DNA from: a virus
IMG/VR virus record: IMGVR_UViG_3300042889_002648
Coordinates: 36,775 to 100,774 of that record
DNA length: 64,000 nt
Strand: one strand, 5' to 3'
Below the pieces are notes generated by a model, which saw only the letters and a program-made list of their open reading frames with translations, was not told the DNA's origin and made no database searches. Positions 62,929 through 64,000 of this stretch are shown here, piece by piece (positions within the stretch are counted from its first letter, which is position 1; each line of letters begins with the position of its first letter). The translations under genes and the position numbers were made by a program.

Positions 62929-63355
62929 CTTCCAATTCTAATATTTTAAATGCTTGTTTGATCACTTCACCTGTAAGATATGCGACACGACTTTCAAGAT
63001 ATGTTGCATCAGTCAATTGCACAAAGTCAACACTATCATATAGTTTTTGAATAAACTCTGCACTTCGACGATCTTTTTCAGCGTGATCTTGAACAGGATA
63101 ATCTGCATAAGAAGTCGAGCGCCATGATTCAATATCTTCAAACCCATACATATAGCAATCATGCTCCCGCTCAAACATGAGTCGAAGTGCACTTTTTGCC
63201 GCGGCCAAACTATTCCAAATTTGTTTGCCGCTGCTCGTTACAAGATAATGACTCTTATCAAACATATCCCTTACACGAATTTTATAGGCATCACACTGCG
63301 TCTTTTTTCGTGGATTCGTAATGTTTTGATGTAATTTGTCCGTGATAAGTTTCAT
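62912..63355 (-). CDS. Hypothetical protein
   Basis: A 147-aa protein with VTSSGKQIWNSLAAAKSALR near residue 39. It overlaps both neighbours by 4-17 nt. No family recognised. Confidence 0.58.
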   Translation of the reverse strand: MKLITDKLHQNITNPRKKTQCDAYKIRVRDMFDKSHYLVTSSGKQIWNSLAAAKSALRLMFEREHDCYMYGFEDIESWRSTSYADYPVQDHAEKDRRSAEFIQKLYDSVDFVQLTDATYLESRVAYLTGEVIKQAFKILELEDESRE

Positions 63356-63765
63356 AGTTTAATAGAGCTTTTGAGATTGTGACGTTGACGCTCTTTGACT
63401 TCAGACGGCACATCATGCACATCATTATTGCCATGACGATTTTCAAGAACTAAGTATGTTACGGTTGCGCCATAAGCTTCAGCAGCATCCACATAATTCT
63501 TAAAGTCACGCGGCGATGTATTGGTATTTGCAACAATAACTGTGTTTACATCAGGATCAAACAAAGCAGTCTCAAAACGCTTATAACACTGTGCATGAGC
63601 AGCACCAAGTTTGCTTGCATCAAACTTATAAAGACCCCAACTGTCAGTGAAATAGTCATCGGCGGTTACAACCACTGCGCCGTTGTTATGACGTGCAAGC
63701 ATAGACGCAAAGGTGGATTTACCGCTGCCGCTTACGCCGCGTAGTATGATTACATTTTTTTCCAT
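63352..63765 (-). CDS. P-loop kinase (polynucleotide-kinase-like)
   Basis: A 137-aa AAA-type kinase: Walker A GVSGSGKST near residue 9, then VVTADDYF near 32 and the helix-rich end PSEVKERQRHNLKSS. Similar small phage proteins phosphorylate ends of nucleic acid or nucleotides. Start at 63765; the longer frame is rejected because it begins in the upstream gene. A second link with the RNA-repair theme. Confidence 0.78.
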   Translation of the reverse strand: MEKNVIILRGVSGSGKSTFASMLARHNNGAVVVTADDYFTDSWGLYKFDASKLGAAHAQCYKRFETALFDPDVNTVIVANTNTSPRDFKNYVDAAEAYGATVTYLVLENRHGNNDVHDVPSEVKERQRHNLKSSIKL

Positions 63766-63769
63766 AATA

Positions 63770-64000
63770 TTAAAAACGAGTGTATTGATAAACGTCAAGA
63801 GTTGCTGCATGCTTTAGATTAATATTTTGATAGGGATGACCGCCAAAATTCCAACCACGTGGCATGCGAGCTTGTGCACGGCTGCGATAAATCATAGCAT
63901 TTGGATTATTCTTGCCAAGACGACCCTTCACTTCGATTTTCAAAAACTTTGGCTTATACGAAGGATCCTGCATTGCAAGTAAACGTTGCTCTGCATTATG
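63770..64000 (-). CDS. Partial hypothetical protein, cut by the window edge
   Basis: The frame is open through base 64000, so the start may lie outside. The visible 77 codons end RGWNFGGHPYQNINLKHAAT then DVYQYTRF. A start at 63973 (MQDPSYKP) is possible. No family recognised. Confidence 0.5.
   Translation of the reverse strand, partial: HNAEQRLLAMQDPSYKPKFLKIEVKGRLGKNNPNAMIYRSRAQARMPRGWNFGGHPYQNINLKHAATLDVYQYTRF

Noticed and set aside
1-64000. tRNA genes
   Set aside because: No gap is large enough outside promoters and hairpins to hold one with visible cloverleaf arms; I could not run a tRNA search, so one missed copy is possible.

Overview
The window is a 64 kb piece of a large tailed-phage genome of T4-like (Tevenvirinae-related, marine 'far-T4' style) ancestry. 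Nearly every gene lies on the minus strand, packed with 1-38 nt overlaps. The T4-type core is plain: a FEN1-like RNase H, class Ia ribonucleotide reductase (NrdA/NrdB), a gp41-type helicase, UvsX recombinase, PhoH, a Cas4/RecB-like nuclease, a ClpP-like protease, and a block of virion or head-packaged proteins. The host cannot be named. Native genes mostly lack Shine-Dalgarno sequences and start after A/T-rich leaders. Fourteen early promoters have a TTTACA / TATAAT form, most with exactly 17 bp between boxes. Late-type TATAAATA boxes sit in front of several structural or packaged genes.

Layout (direction of transcription is right to left). 0-7 kb: protease, nuclease, RNase H and RNR genes. 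7-16.4 kb: structural and head-packaged proteins; six proteins in the window carry a short N-terminus ending in (I/L)-x-E, like T4 capsid-targeting sequences cut by the prohead protease. 16.4-20.7 kb: the replicative helicase gene is broken into three pieces by two different split inteins, each gap holding a homing endonuclease gene. 20.9-28.1 kb: UvsX, then a C5-methyltransferase, a glycosyltransferase, sugar-nucleotide genes, a nucleotide-modification (Nmad1-like) protein and a dCMP-hydroxymethylase-like enzyme, together a plausible DNA-cytosine hypermodification module. 28.6-30.1 kb: PhoH and a small lysis cassette with overlapping Rz/Rz1-like genes.

30.1-32.0, 37.1-38.1 and 52.5-53.1 kb: three clusters of small genes encoding a tetrapeptide-repeat family ([D/N/G]-S-V-x, a 12-nt DNA period). 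The genes are linked head to tail mostly by 11-nt overlaps that fuse one gene's final Glu-Tyr-Glu-Tyr-stop with the next gene's ATG. I recognise no characterised family.

39.9-43.1 kb: a GC-rich island of ten small coding units separated by nine imperfect palindromes with the layout of integron attC sites (R''/L''/L'/R' boxes, unpaired extra bases in one arm). This looks like an integron gene-cassette array, or a derivative of one, lodged in a phage genome. 47.7-49.4 kb is a second foreign-looking stretch with strong Shine-Dalgarno sites.

43.3-64 kb: early-type accessory genes, including two metallophosphoesterases, an Rnl1-type RNA ligase, a macro domain, GDP-mannose dehydratase and GDP-fucose synthase, an esterase, peptidyl-tRNA hydrolase 2, a YopX-like protein, ThyX and a P-loop kinase, among many small genes of unknown function. 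No tRNA, rRNA or CRISPR array was seen, and no gene-free stretch exceeds about 300 bases.
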